Source of the DNA: a virus
Reading direction: 5' to 3' (one strand)
IMG/VR virus record: IMGVR_UViG_3300037258_000301
Span: 87,625 to 151,624 of that record
Length of the DNA stretch: 64,000 nucleotides
The notes under the pieces were generated by a model. It had not been told where the DNA came from. It worked only from the letters and a program-made list of their open reading frames with translations, and made no database searches. Shown here piece after piece: positions 1-9,898 of the stretch. The number at the start of each line of letters is the position of its first letter. Position 1 is the first letter of the stretch. Made by a program: the position numbers and the translations under genes.

Positions 1-25
1 ACTACCGCATCAACCGACCTCATGA
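1..25 (+). CDS. 3' end of an upstream tail gene (partial)
   Basis: The first bases read as seven codons ending in a TGA that overlaps the ATG of the next gene by four bases, the junction used throughout this genome. Nothing can be said about the product; by position it should be another tail protein. Confidence 0.35.
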
Positions 26-1224
26 CTCTCCAGCTGGAGAGCACTGCGGTCGAGGCGGCCAGTCCTACGCTCATCACCACCACCAATCCTCTGCTGCCGG
101 ATCGGCTCATCACTTCTCGCTTGTCCCACATGGACCCCGACATCTACGACCTGTCCCCGAGCAGCCACTTGATGAAGCTACTCAAGGTCTTGATGGGCAA
201 CGCGGGTGCCGGAGCGCTGCGCAGGCAGTTCACCCAGAGCCGCATGGCCAACTCCTTCAGCGGCATGCACTTCTTGGACCTGGATCACTTCTACGGCGCG
301 CTGTTCGGGATCCAACGCACCAATGTTGAGCTTCAGATCGATACCGGCTTCAACCCTTACGTTGATGCCACCGACGGCGCCACCTGGGACGACATCCACT
401 CTCGGGATGCCTCCTACCGTGACCGCATCCAGAAGTTCGCCAACGCGATCTACCTGGGTGGCTCATACGCGGGCTTGCGAGCAATGGTGTCGGCGCTCAC
501 CGAGGCTGACTGTGAGATCTACGAGAGCTGGGAGTGGATTGACGAACAGGACGCGGGAATCGGTGTCCTGCCTCTCCAGAACTACACCTACACCTTCCTC
601 CAGACCAACTTGACCTATGGAGCGATGCAGCCTCAAACCTGGGGTTTCTGGGGTGGTGGCAGCAGCAATATCTTCTCTGGTCGTACCGGACAGAAGAATC
701 GCTCCGAGATCATCATTCAGCCACATCGCATCCTGACCGCCGATGAGACCTACGAGATCGTTCGGGTCATCGACGTCTTCAAGCCGGCCGGCACCAACTT
801 CACGATCAACTCCAGCGGGATCGGAATCCAGACACCATTGGAGATCCGGGATGTCGCAGCAAGCAGTGAGTATTGGGACATCACCGTCAGCCTCATCCCC
901 AACCCCGATCTTGCGCTAAGCCCTTATCCGGCGCAAACCTCACCGTGTGTACGACCGGCATTCTCCCAGTACCAAGGGGGCAGCTGGAATTACAACGCTG
1001 ACCTGTCCACAGTGAGCAGTTACACGATGGAAAATGGCGTAGTGACGGGATCGCCTGACGACGAGACGATAGTTTTCACCGATGGCACCTCTCGGGTCTA
1101 CGGCTCCAGCAACGCGGTGATGACGGCCGCACAGGCAGCTTCGGCCGAACTCGTCTCCGACGGTGTCCTCTCAGCAAGCCCCTATGCCCCGGCCCGATCG
1201 GTTGCGGGAGTGAGCGCTTCATGA
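22..1224 (+). CDS. Minor tail protein
   Basis: This 400-residue protein is probably a structural component of the tail tip or baseplate. It has no signal peptide, is rich in Thr, Ser and aromatic residues, and has a beta-rich C-terminal half (around residues 190-400), as is usual for tail-tip proteins. The N-terminal part (20-180) is more helical. It begins in a four-base overlap with an upstream frame and ends in a four-base overlap with the very large tail protein behind it, so the two are translationally coupled and probably assemble together. I recognise the context rather than a named domain; a tail connector protein is an alternative. Confidence 0.6.
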   Translation: MTLQLESTAVEAASPTLITTTNPLLPDRLITSRLSHMDPDIYDLSPSSHLMKLLKVLMGNAGAGALRRQFTQSRMANSFSGMHFLDLDHFYGALFGIQRTNVELQIDTGFNPYVDATDGATWDDIHSRDASYRDRIQKFANAIYLGGSYAGLRAMVSALTEADCEIYESWEWIDEQDAGIGVLPLQNYTYTFLQTNLTYGAMQPQTWGFWGGGSSNIFSGRTGQKNRSEIIIQPHRILTADETYEIVRVIDVFKPAGTNFTINSSGIGIQTPLEIRDVAASSEYWDITVSLIPNPDLALSPYPAQTSPCVRPAFSQYQGGSWNYNADLSTVSSYTMENGVVTGSPDDETIVFTDGTSRVYGSSNAVMTAAQAASAELVSDGVLSASPYAPARSVAGVSAS

Positions 1225-4200
1225 CAAGCCCGAGTACGCTGCCTACGCCCTGGACCGGCTCTGTGCCGCTGAGCAGCCTTCTCCAGGCCATCAGCGTTGA
1301 GCCCAGGCTTGCGCTATCCAATCAGCAGGCAGACGACCCTCAGCGCTTCTGGGCCACCAACAACCGGCCTGCCACCTCCCAGGTCACCGAAGTCCTCCAG
1401 ATCACTCTGGGGGTGCAGCGGCTCATCAACCATATCGTCTTCGACGTCAGTCACTTCCCCTGTGACGTCCAGGTTGAATACTGCGATCCAGAAACCAACA
1501 TCTGGTTGCCGTGTCTGGATGCCCAAGCCATCGGGCCCACCCCCATCACCGCCGGCCTACGCGACTCCATCCCCTCGGTGCTACCGCCCATCAGCTCCAT
1601 CGGCGGACACCTCCACCCGCAACACTCCTTCTCCGGTCACTGGCAGCATCTCGAACTGGCCATTCAGCCCGTCTTCACGGCCAACATCAGGCTCCTGCTG
1701 ATCCGGAACTCCACGGGACAACCCCCCACCGACAACTTCCAGAACCCCGTCGACTACTCGCTTGCGGTACGCCGCCTGAACCTGCAATACGTCGTGACGT
1801 CACTGTTGGACGTCCCCTCCACTCCCGGAGCGTTTGCCTCCACCACCGACCTATTCGGCTCGCCGGTCAGCTACAGCCTGCGCGTCAATGCGGCAGAAAA
1901 TGTTCTTCGCAACACCAGCGCGACCGGCGGGACGCAAAGCGGTCAGCAGCTGATCTGGAAGTGCGAACCACAGCCAGTGCCATGGGCCGTCATCAACTTC
2001 TACCTCGATGTACGAAACATCGAGGGCGATGCACAGGTGATTGATCGCGTCTACGTGGACCCGCTCTACACAGGTCCTGCCATGAATCTCTACTACTCCG
2101 TCGACGATCCGAACGGAGTCTTCGTTCCCGGATTCGACCCGCTGCCTGATGGCGTCATCCAGGTCAACGACACCGATGCCATCGGTGGCAACATTCTCTA
2201 CTCCGGACTCGCCGGTGTCGGTGACATCGCTTTCGTCGACATCAACAACGTCGCCGTTGGATACGACCCGACTCACTCTTGGTGGTTCGGCGGCCTCATC
2301 AATGCCAAGTATCGACACGACGGCACTGAAACGATCGACCATCCGATCATCGACACTGGCGATTGGCAATGCTGTCTGACCCCCTTCGGGTTCCTCTTCT
2401 CTACTTCGGGTGGCGACTACCTGTCGCTGCCGATCGCCAACTTCGATCCCGCTACGCCAGTGAACTTCCTGTTGTCTTATGACAGTTCCACGAACACCGT
2501 TACGGTGTGGATCCAGGTAGGTCCCACTTCCTACACCGGATCGGTGACGCTCACGACTATCCCGGTGGCGGTCACCAACATCCGGGTGGGCGGATTCCAG
2601 ACGGAATACCCGGGTACGTCCGACATAGACTTCACCGAACTGCTGCTCAAGGTGGACGACGTTCCCGACACGGCGACAGTCCTTGCCTTCCTCGCCAATC
2701 CAGACCCCTACGTCCTCAATGATACCTATCTGGGTAGCCAAGATCCTCGCGTGAACAACGCACTATTGCGTTATCACATCGAGTTCTTCGACGGGATCAA
2801 CAACCCGGCCGGCTTCATCGGTGGCCCACCCGACCGATACGCCGACCTGTCTTGGACGCCGATCACTCGGGACTACACCCTACAAAAAGGCTTCTGCAAC
2901 TTCCTGCCGACGGCGGCCAAGTACATCAAGATGGAGTTCTCCGGTCTCGTCCCGGAAGCCTACGAACTCTACGAACCGATCCAACGCACGGTGTTGACCT
3001 ACCCCACGGCGTTGGGGGGCACTGGCGGCAACTCTCCGGCTCCGGTCGACCAACAACGTCCTGGCACCACCGCGAGCTGGAAAGTCAACCTGATGCTGTC
3101 CGCCAATCAGTACACCGGCGGTGTCAATCCCATCATTGGTACGGGCGGACTGCCAGGCAAGAACTACACGGCGACGACCGCTCGGGCCATCACCAATCTC
3201 GAACAGCAGGCCCAGCTCGCCCTGAACAACTGGACCTGGCGCTTCTTGCCCAGTTCGTCTCCCACGGTGATGCCGTCCTTCTCCACGACCGGACCGCACA
3301 ACTACGAAGAGGTCGACATCACGCCGACCACCAAGGTCGGCTACTTCGTGGGCCTGAAGTCGGTGGGTGCTTACCGGCTGGATTATTCGACCACGGCCGA
3401 CACCGATCAGTACATCGACCTGTTTTATGACACCTCGAACTTGGCTCCAGCAACGAACTTCCTGCTTCCCCAACCCCATGCACTCACCTCCGGCGCCGCA
3501 GATTACGCCGAAGCTCAGTCGGTGGTGTTCAACTCTCAACGTGTGGTCTCGGCCATCCAGTTCGCCACCACTCAGTCCGATCCAACCCAGCTGCTACCCG
3601 ACGACGGCTTCGACGATCCGACTCACACCTCATGGAACGTGGTGGGGGACGCGTCTTTCGCGCCCGGAGTGGAAGTCAACCAGATCGTTGGTTCGACCCT
3701 CCAGATCAGTCGTAACGCAACTGGAGTCACCTGGTCACAATTGACGTCCACCTATCAGACCTATCAGGAGATCATTAACCTCTCCACCATCACGTACTCG
3801 TCCATCATGCAGGGATTCTCGGTTCCGATGGACTCCGGCGGGGTGTCGAGCGGAGTGATCACATCGCCCCCGGGTGGTCGTGTGTACGCGGCCGGTCGGG
3901 TCGTGGCCGGCACAAACCTTTCTTCTCCGCTCTACGTTCAGATCGTTGACAACGATACGGGTGCCCTCCTGTCCGAAGAGGCCGTTACGGTACCGGCCAA
4001 TTCGGTCGTTGAGTGGTACACCGGTTACCACATCGGAGATGGTGTCGATCCGCGTCCGATGCTGTGGAGTGACTTCTCGACACCCATCACCGCGCTTCCG
4101 ATGCAGGACAACTTCACTCGTCCCAATGCCACCGTGCTCGGGGCGATGAACACCACCCAGGTCTGGGCCTACGATCTGGACAACAACGGGCTGCCGCTGT

Positions 4201-6473
4201 CCCTTCATATCGTTTCCGACAACGCCGAAGTCACGCTCCAGGGGCAAAAGAACTACGTCAACACCGGAAGTTTGTGGGGGTCCGTCGAGTTCAGCGTCCC
4301 CAACGCGATCAGTAACACCGCCGTCACCGGACCGAACATTTTGGCCAACGGAACCTTCGAGAACGCGACTATCGCCCCCTGGTCCGTCTCCGGCGGCACT
4401 CTATCGGCGTCGGCCTCTGGTACCGCGCATACCGGCTCCTACTCGCTGAAGGTGACGCCTGGTGGGGGAGCGAACGTCAGCATCGCTGCCGAGCAGTACA
4501 TCAGCGTCACCGTGGGCGCGTCCTACTCCCTGGGTATGTGGAGCTGGTTTACCAACGCCGTCACGAGCAGCCACTTCGTCATCGGCATTTTCTGGTTCGA
4601 CGCCAACCACAACGCGTTGACCAATCCCACCACGTCACTGAATGCCTCCGCTACGACGTGGACCAACAGCACCCTGACGGCGGTTGCTCCGTCAGGAGCC
4701 GCTTACGCATCCGTCGGCGCCTCTCTTATCGGCACTCCGCCCACATCCGACATCTGGTACCTCGATGACGTCACGTTCACCACCAACGCCGAGGCGTACC
4801 TGATCAAGCTCGGTCCGACCGCGATGGACATGGCGGGCGAGCTGATGATGACTTCCGGTGCCGCTTTCGAGGCCCCCAACGCCTCGGTGCTCGTTCCCGG
4901 CGGCTCCGGTACCCAGTCGGTGGTCGGGGGCGATGACATCCGCATCGACTCGATGCCGACCATCCTGGTGCCGAGTGCTCAACGGGATGTCACTCAAGCC
5001 AGCGTTGATCCAGTAGCCACGCCGTACTCCCTGGTGATCTACCGCAACGGTAGTTGGGTTCGTACCGTCTCCCACGACCGAGGCGCCCAGCCACTCGTCG
5101 GCATCAAGGGCAACCAGGGCCAGGAGTGGGCCAGTTATGCCTACACCCCCCTGAAATACGGTTCACCCCCCACCGAGACCATCTCTGGCATCCCCAGCGG
5201 CACCAATGGCGGTTGGGCCGCCGGCCAGAGCGGCAACTCTCTCTGGGTCACCAAGAGCGACCAGGACTGGCTCGCCACCGGCACCTGGAACACCTCCGCA
5301 GCGCCTCGGCTTCCCGGTCGGGATGACTGCGGCTACCCCCTGATCGCCACCAGCAACGAATCAACCTTCGTCACCGACGTCGAGTCCTATTACGGGGCGA
5401 TGACCACCCACGTATCCACGCTGGCCGGTGCCGCCACCGGTACCAGCCCGCACGGCAATGTCCTGGTGCTCGACTACGACCACGACATGTACATCGACGT
5501 CAACGGCAACATTCTGGTCAACGGCACCAGCTACGGGAACCTGTTTCCCGGCGGTATCCCTACTGGCAAGTCCATCACGGTGCAGTGGGCCCAAACCTCC
5601 CGGCTGTCTTCGGCCACGCTGGGCGGTATCAGTCCGGCCCAGTTCCCTGACATGCTCATCGGCAAGGTGGCCGGCGTCATCGTCGGCCGCTTCGCCCACG
5701 GCAATCTCTCCATCTGGCGAGGCACTAAACGCGGAGTTGCTGGAGATGCCTACGCCGGCACGCCACCGAGTTGGTACGGCCCCATCCAATCCGGCACCTG
5801 TTTCCGGGCCTGGGTGTGGGCGCCGGACGCCTCCAACATCGCACTCGACCCGACCATGCCGACCTGGAATACCGTCACCCAAGACGGCTCGCTGACCTAT
5901 GACCAGGTGGAGGGAGAGCAGCAGCTCACCTTCCCCAACCTGCGGGCCCAGTTGGTGCAGTACGGACCCTCACAGGACGTGTGGGAGGTCGACGCGCTCT
6001 CGATGTTCGTCGATCCGATCGTCTGGAACTTCTCCACTGACGGCGGCTACACCTTCTACCCGGCCTATGAGATCCGCAACAACCCGCAGGGCGTCCTGGC
6101 CTTCCCGACCTCCATCGACGTCACGGAGCTGGGCCAGCTACCCGGCACGGGCCTGGTGTGGAGAGTTGTCAGTTACGCTCCTGATTCGGTGATTTCCTCA
6201 CTGGTGATTCGCCCGTGGTACGCGGGCCTGCTCTCCGGTAACAGTCAGCGGGTAGGGCTGGCCACCCAAGGTCCCAATGTGATGCCCTACGATCATTTTG
6301 GCGACATCAATGCCGACGCTTCATTCCAGTTGTGGGACAAGCCCATTCCTCGCGAATGGTTCTTCGCGTATCGACCTTTGGCGACCACGACGACTTTGGG
6401 CACAGCGACGGGAGGGACCTTCCCCAGCAGTACGACCTACCCCGGACCCAGCCTCTACCCCGGTAACAGCTAG
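1221..6473 (+). CDS. Very large minor tail protein / host-recognition protein
   Basis: At 1750 residues this is the largest protein in the window. The sequence is almost entirely beta-type: Gly, Thr, Ser, Asn and Pro rich, low in Lys, with no transmembrane segment. Around residues 1035-1190 there is a jelly-roll-like carbohydrate-binding module: a start resembling NGTFENATIAPWSVSGG, then a GSYSLKVTPG strand and a later YLDDVTF strand, the order typical of CBM4/9-like modules in phage tail proteins. The module may bind host cell-wall or capsular glycan, which is inferred. It overlaps the preceding tail gene by four bases and is followed by a hairpin terminator, so it closes the tail operon. 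Confidence 0.7.
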   Translation: MTSPSTLPTPWTGSVPLSSLLQAISVEPRLALSNQQADDPQRFWATNNRPATSQVTEVLQITLGVQRLINHIVFDVSHFPCDVQVEYCDPETNIWLPCLDAQAIGPTPITAGLRDSIPSVLPPISSIGGHLHPQHSFSGHWQHLELAIQPVFTANIRLLLIRNSTGQPPTDNFQNPVDYSLAVRRLNLQYVVTSLLDVPSTPGAFASTTDLFGSPVSYSLRVNAAENVLRNTSATGGTQSGQQLIWKCEPQPVPWAVINFYLDVRNIEGDAQVIDRVYVDPLYTGPAMNLYYSVDDPNGVFVPGFDPLPDGVIQVNDTDAIGGNILYSGLAGVGDIAFVDINNVAVGYDPTHSWWFGGLINAKYRHDGTETIDHPIIDTGDWQCCLTPFGFLFSTSGGDYLSLPIANFDPATPVNFLLSYDSSTNTVTVWIQVGPTSYTGSVTLTTIPVAVTNIRVGGFQTEYPGTSDIDFTELLLKVDDVPDTATVLAFLANPDPYVLNDTYLGSQDPRVNNALLRYHIEFFDGINNPAGFIGGPPDRYADLSWTPITRDYTLQKGFCNFLPTAAKYIKMEFSGLVPEAYELYEPIQRTVLTYPTALGGTGGNSPAPVDQQRPGTTASWKVNLMLSANQYTGGVNPIIGTGGLPGKNYTATTARAITNLEQQAQLALNNWTWRFLPSSSPTVMPSFSTTGPHNYEEVDITPTTKVGYFVGLKSVGAYRLDYSTTADTDQYIDLFYDTSNLAPATNFLLPQPHALTSGAADYAEAQSVVFNSQRVVSAIQFATTQSDPTQLLPDDGFDDPTHTSWNVVGDASFAPGVEVNQIVGSTLQISRNATGVTWSQLTSTYQTYQEIINLSTITYSSIMQGFSVPMDSGGVSSGVITSPPGGRVYAAGRVVAGTNLSSPLYVQIVDNDTGALLSEEAVTVPANSVVEWYTGYHIGDGVDPRPMLWSDFSTPITALPMQDNFTRPNATVLGAMNTTQVWAYDLDNNGLPLSLHIVSDNAEVTLQGQKNYVNTGSLWGSVEFSVPNAISNTAVTGPNILANGTFENATIAPWSVSGGTLSASASGTAHTGSYSLKVTPGGGANVSIAAEQYISVTVGASYSLGMWSWFTNAVTSSHFVIGIFWFDANHNALTNPTTSLNASATTWTNSTLTAVAPSGAAYASVGASLIGTPPTSDIWYLDDVTFTTNAEAYLIKLGPTAMDMAGELMMTSGAAFEAPNASVLVPGGSGTQSVVGGDDIRIDSMPTILVPSAQRDVTQASVDPVATPYSLVIYRNGSWVRTVSHDRGAQPLVGIKGNQGQEWASYAYTPLKYGSPPTETISGIPSGTNGGWAAGQSGNSLWVTKSDQDWLATGTWNTSAAPRLPGRDDCGYPLIATSNESTFVTDVESYYGAMTTHVSTLAGAATGTSPHGNVLVLDYDHDMYIDVNGNILVNGTSYGNLFPGGIPTGKSITVQWAQTSRLSSATLGGISPAQFPDMLIGKVAGVIVGRFAHGNLSIWRGTKRGVAGDAYAGTPPSWYGPIQSGTCFRAWVWAPDASNIALDPTMPTWNTVTQDGSLTYDQVEGEQQLTFPNLRAQLVQYGPSQDVWEVDALSMFVDPIVWNFSTDGGYTFYPAYEIRNNPQGVLAFPTSIDVTELGQLPGTGLVWRVVSYAPDSVISSLVIRPWYAGLLSGNSQRVGLATQGPNVMPYDHFGDINADASFQLWDKPIPREWFFAYRPLATTTTLGTATGGTFPSSTTYPGPSLYPGNS

Positions 6474-6506
6474 CCATACCGGCGAGAAGGCTTTGCTCCT
6501 CCTCAG

Positions 6507-6534
6507 CGGCACATGCAATAATGCACATGTGCCG
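6507..6534 (+). terminator. Hairpin terminator after the tail operon
   Basis: CGGCACATG and CATGTGCCG form a perfect 9-bp stem with a 10-nt A/T-rich loop, followed by GATTTTG. It lies 33 bp after the stop of the large tail protein and before the next gene, so it probably ends the late tail transcript. The T-run is short. Confidence 0.55.
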
Positions 6535-6590
6535 GATTTTGTGGTGTCTACCCATCGGGAGATCTCACCATCGTGAGGAAGGAGAGGCCC

Positions 6591-6896
6591 GTGTTGGAAC
6601 AGGCCGTCTCTTCCGCTTTGTATCGACTCACCCTCCTGGAAAAGGCCCTTCACTCCACCGAATCGTGGTCCCTGTCCGTCGGTGCCGAGCGGGTACCGGC
6701 CACCCGCATCGTCACCGATGACGGCGTGACCTTTCGGGCCACGCTCTCCTCGCTGTGCGCGGCCGACCTGCCGATCGTGTCGTTGTGGTGCGGTGACGAA
6801 CTCAGCGGCACTCGGGCACTCCCCTACGCGGATCACGGCGACGGCCTGGATGTCGAGTGGGGCATCAGCATGGGGAAAGGCGCGGTAGCGGCATGA
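6591..6896 (+). CDS. Hypothetical protein (101 aa)
   Basis: A small soluble protein I do not recognise. The GTG at 6591 is chosen because AAGGAG lies seven bases before it; a GTG 18 bases upstream has no such site. The N-terminus (LEQAVSSALYRLTLLEKAL) is helical and the rest is a mixed beta region with a conserved-looking DGVTF strand. It is coupled to the intein-containing helicase by an ATGA overlap, so it may be a partner or regulator of that helicase. Confidence 0.55.
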   Translation: MLEQAVSSALYRLTLLEKALHSTESWSLSVGAERVPATRIVTDDGVTFRATLSSLCAADLPIVSLWCGDELSGTRALPYADHGDGLDVEWGISMGKGAVAA

Positions 6897-9274
6897 CAAC
6901 TCTGGAGCAAGCCCCGCCCACGACGGCGGGGCTTTTCCATACTCCCTGGTCGGGACTCCTCGACTTCCAGGCTGAAGGGGTCGCCCAGTGCTTCTACGGC
7001 ACCGACCCCGAGAGCGGCGCCGACGGTGGCATGTTCTTGCTATTCGACACCGGCTGCCTCTATGGTGACGCCGAGATCATGGTCAATCGAGGTGGGAAGG
7101 GGTTCCGGGTAGCGATCCGAGACGTTGTTCGCAAGTTCAACGGCGGCAAGACGCATGGCCCAAAGTGGGATCTGTCCATCCCCACCTTCGTCACACGAGA
7201 AGTTGATGGCGTTGTACGCCTGGGCCGTCTCACGGGCGCCTGGGAGAGCGGCGTCAAAATCACCTACACCGTCACTACTGACACGGGTCGGACTATCCGT
7301 GCTACCGACGAACACCCCTTCCTGACCGAGCGCGGGTGGCTCCGTCTGGACCAACTCGTCGTGGGTGATGAAGTGCATGTCCGAGGCTCTCAAGCAACCG
7401 GACACGCACGGAAGCCCAAGCCGCGTTATCGATCAACAGCTGGGCTTGTCCATCACCCTTACGCGACCCACCGCAGGGCGAAAAACAGTCCTTATCGCGT
7501 GGTAGAGCACCGCCTGGTGGCTGAGGCTGCGATGAATCACCTCGCCTATGAGAGGTACGTCGAGCGGCTCCGAATTGGACAAATTGACGGCCTGTGCTTC
7601 CTTGATCCTGACATTTACGCCGTACACCATATTGATCACAATCATCTCAACAACGAGCTGGTCAACCTCAAGATCATGACACACTCGGAGCATCAAGCGC
7701 TCCATGCTGACGAGGGCAAGACCAACAGCGTCCTATACAAGATCGTGACGGAAAAGATCACTTCTGTGGAGCTCTTCGGAGAAGAGTCCACTTACGACCT
7801 TGCTGTTGAGGATGATCCACACAACTTCCTGGCCAACGGCTTCGTCGTACACAACACCGGTAAGACCGTCTGCTCGATCGCGCTGGCCTGTCTCCTCATT
7901 GAGGACCAGAAGATCGACCGGGTCATTGTGGCCTGCGAGAAGAGCAAGCTCACCGACTGGGTGAGCGACTTTCAGAGCTTCTCCGAGTTGAGCGTCCGGA
8001 AGTACCACGGATCCAGTCGCAAGACGATGCTGACCAAGCACGACCCCCTGGTGGTGGTCAGCACCTACGAGACGTTGCGGGCCGACCTGATGGCCTTCCA
8101 GAAGAACCCCGGCAAGCGCGGTCGAGGTTCCCGCGTCGACGGGCCGCTGATGGACGATCTGGGGCTGCGATCCAGTCGCACCCTCTGGATCTTCGATGAG
8201 GTCACGAAGCTGAAGGGCCGTGGCAGCCAGATCCATCGGGCGTTCGACTACGCGCTGGGGCAGGCCCGCAAGCACACCCATCAGCGCGTGATCGGTCTGA
8301 CCGCGACGCCGGTCGAGCGGGACTTCGAGGACTTCTACAACCTCGGCCGCCTTGTCGTACCCAGCCGGATGCCTACCGTCGAGGAGTTTGAGAAGCGCTA
8401 CACGCGGGGCAAGGACATCCTCGGCCGCTACGTCTTCGTTCAGTACCGGGCCCGTGAGTTCGCCGCCCTGTTCTCTCCGGTGCTGATCCGTAAACGCAAG
8501 ACTGATCCGGATGTGATCGAGCAGTTCCCGAAGATGGTCGAGCAGACCATCGGGGTCGACCTGCATCCGCAGCATCGCCAGTTCTACGACGCGACGCTGA
8601 GCCTGTTCGACGACCCGGAGGATCTTCGCGCGTTCGGTATCGCCCGGATGACCGCCGGCCACCCGTGCTCACACCTGCACGCCGACAACCCGGTCTCGCG
8701 CTCCATCGTGGAGACCGTCGGTGAGGAGTTTCTCCGTTCGGTGCCCTCCTCGAAGTCGATCGAGCTGATCAATCGGCTGACCCCCCTGGTCAAGGGACAG
8801 GGGGCGCAGGTGATCGTGTTCACCTTCTACGGCCGCTCCGTGCTCGTCGAGCTGGCCAAGGATCTGCGGGCAGCCGGGTTCACCGTGTCGACCTTCGCCG
8901 GAGGTATGACCACCGCCGAGCAGGACAAGGCCAAGACGGAGTTCACTTCCGGCGCCACCGAGGTGTTCCTGGCTTCTGACGCGGGCGCCCGGGGCCTGAA
9001 CCTCGGCAACGCCTCCTACGTGATCGAGTTCGAGTCGGCGATGAACTACGCCATGCGCACCCAGCGGTTCAACCGGGCTAGCCGACTCTCTTCTACCGCG
9101 ACCTCGGTGACCTGCTGGACGATGATCTGCCAGGCCACCATCGAGGTGCCCCTGTTCGAGCTGTGCATGCGTCGCAACGCCGATCATGACATCGCGGTGG
9201 GGGACGAGGCTGACGACACCGCGTTCATCCCGGCCAGTGAGCGTCGCCGGATGCTGACGATTGGGCGCGGATGA
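6893..9274 (+). CDS. SNF2-type superfamily 2 helicase interrupted by an intein
   Basis: The precursor has 793 residues. Residues 55-321 are an intein (separate entry), leaving a 526-residue ATPase after splicing. The joined sequence restores Walker A as DTG-TGKT. Further motifs are WIFDEVTKLKG (Walker B, DEAD/DEAH position), GLTATPVERD (motif III), SDAGARGLNL (motif V) and QRFNRASRLS (motif VI), in the order found in SNF2-like remodelers and translocases. The ATG at 6893 overlaps the previous stop by four bases; an upstream in-frame GTG at 6857 lacks support. Its role in replication, recombination or takeover of the host is unknown. Without splicing the ATPase should be inactive. Confidence 0.85.
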   Translation: MTTLEQAPPTTAGLFHTPWSGLLDFQAEGVAQCFYGTDPESGADGGMFLLFDTGCLYGDAEIMVNRGGKGFRVAIRDVVRKFNGGKTHGPKWDLSIPTFVTREVDGVVRLGRLTGAWESGVKITYTVTTDTGRTIRATDEHPFLTERGWLRLDQLVVGDEVHVRGSQATGHARKPKPRYRSTAGLVHHPYATHRRAKNSPYRVVEHRLVAEAAMNHLAYERYVERLRIGQIDGLCFLDPDIYAVHHIDHNHLNNELVNLKIMTHSEHQALHADEGKTNSVLYKIVTEKITSVELFGEESTYDLAVEDDPHNFLANGFVVHNTGKTVCSIALACLLIEDQKIDRVIVACEKSKLTDWVSDFQSFSELSVRKYHGSSRKTMLTKHDPLVVVSTYETLRADLMAFQKNPGKRGRGSRVDGPLMDDLGLRSSRTLWIFDEVTKLKGRGSQIHRAFDYALGQARKHTHQRVIGLTATPVERDFEDFYNLGRLVVPSRMPTVEEFEKRYTRGKDILGRYVFVQYRAREFAALFSPVLIRKRKTDPDVIEQFPKMVEQTIGVDLHPQHRQFYDATLSLFDDPEDLRAFGIARMTAGHPCSHLHADNPVSRSIVETVGEEFLRSVPSSKSIELINRLTPLVKGQGAQVIVFTFYGRSVLVELAKDLRAAGFTVSTFAGGMTTAEQDKAKTEFTSGATEVFLASDAGARGLNLGNASYVIEFESAMNYAMRTQRFNRASRLSSTATSVTCWTMICQATIEVPLFELCMRRNADHDIAVGDEADDTAFIPASERRRMLTIGRG
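7055..7855 (+). mobile_element. Intein with HNH homing endonuclease domain
   Basis: A 267-residue in-frame insertion lies within Walker A. It starts with Cys1 (CLYGDAEIMV, block A), has block B with TDEH (intein residues 84-87), block F around STYDLAVEDDPHNFLANG, and ends in VVHN before Thr+1. All the splice-active residues are present. Between blocks B and F lies an HNH-type nuclease region: EHRLVAEAA near residue 151, then AVHHIDHNHLNN (189-200), NLKIMTHSEHQALH to about 217. This is not the more common LAGLIDADG type. Insertion at the nucleotide-binding loop of an ATPase is a classic intein site. The element is probably active both in splicing and in homing (inference). Confidence 0.9.
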
Positions 9275-9295
9275 ACGCCACCAGGTCGTCTTCGG

Positions 9296-9559
9296 TCACT
9301 TTGCCTCCAGCGCGGTCGTGATGGCCCGCGCGGTCGGGCATGGCCACGGCTCGTCGCAGGTCGGACAGAACTCGCCTTCCCGTTCCTCGCCGTCGGCGTC
9401 GCGACCTTCCACATGCTCAGGCGAGTGCAGGTCGAGCACGGCGCGGAGCGCGGCGAATGCCGCCGAGGCGCATTCCTCGCGCAGGTACGCCTGGCCTTCG
9501 TAGCCGTAGGCGCCCGCGCCGTAGGCGTAGTCGTCGAGCAACTTCAGTGGATCACTCAT
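9296..9559 (-). CDS. Hypothetical protein with a CPTC zinc-knuckle-like end (87 aa)
   Basis: Last gene of the minus-strand block, convergent with the helicase gene and only 21 bp from it. It contains a Tyr/Gly-rich N-terminal stretch (YAYGAGAYGYEG) and a C-terminal EFCPTCDEPWPCPTARAI with three Cys, suggesting a small metal-binding knuckle. The ATG at 9559 is preceded by AAGGA and overlaps the end of the upstream 36-residue gene. Function unknown. Confidence 0.55.
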   Translation of the reverse strand: MSDPLKLLDDYAYGAGAYGYEGQAYLREECASAAFAALRAVLDLHSPEHVEGRDADGEEREGEFCPTCDEPWPCPTARAITTALEAK

Positions 9560-9662
9560 CGGCTGCACCGTCCTTGTTGGCGAGGTAGGCGACGCGCGCC
9601 TCTGGAGTGTCGTCGATCCAGCCGCCGTTCGGGAGTGGACGAACGTAGTCGGGGTCGGTCAC
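9552..9662 (-). CDS. Very small protein (36 aa)
   Basis: A 37-codon frame begins at a GTG that overlaps the stop of the preceding gene (GTGA) and ends eight bases inside the following one (ATGAGTGA). This coupling on both sides is the main reason to accept it. The product reads VTDPDYVRPLPNGGWIDDTP followed by an Ala/Asp-rich tail. No known domain. Confidence 0.5.
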   Translation of the reverse strand: MTDPDYVRPLPNGGWIDDTPEARVAYLANKDGAADE

Positions 9663-9898
9663 GTGGTCTCCTCAGTGGCGGGGAAGGGTGGTACCTCGAT
9701 CTTCGTGACGCGGTACCCAAGGTTGACCAGGACGTTCAGGAAGGTACCCACACCATGCGCCTGCGTTGAGTGGCGCATGAACTCGCGGTGCTCCCCCAGG
9801 GCGGTGTGGACGGCTTCGTACAGCTCGTCGAACTCACCGAGTTCCTGCCAGGGGATGTCATCGATATCGGGATCTGGGGCCTCGACGGGATCGGTCAT
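9659..9898 (-). CDS. Hypothetical acidic protein (79 aa)
   Basis: Starts at an ATG overlapping the previous stop by four bases; in-frame starts further upstream would run deep into the neighbour. The N-terminus is acidic (DPVEAPDPDIDDIPW), followed by a helical middle with two His and a C-terminal VNLGYRVTKIEVPPFP strand. Not recognised. Confidence 0.55.
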   Translation of the reverse strand: MTDPVEAPDPDIDDIPWQELGEFDELYEAVHTALGEHREFMRHSTQAHGVGTFLNVLVNLGYRVTKIEVPPFPATEETT

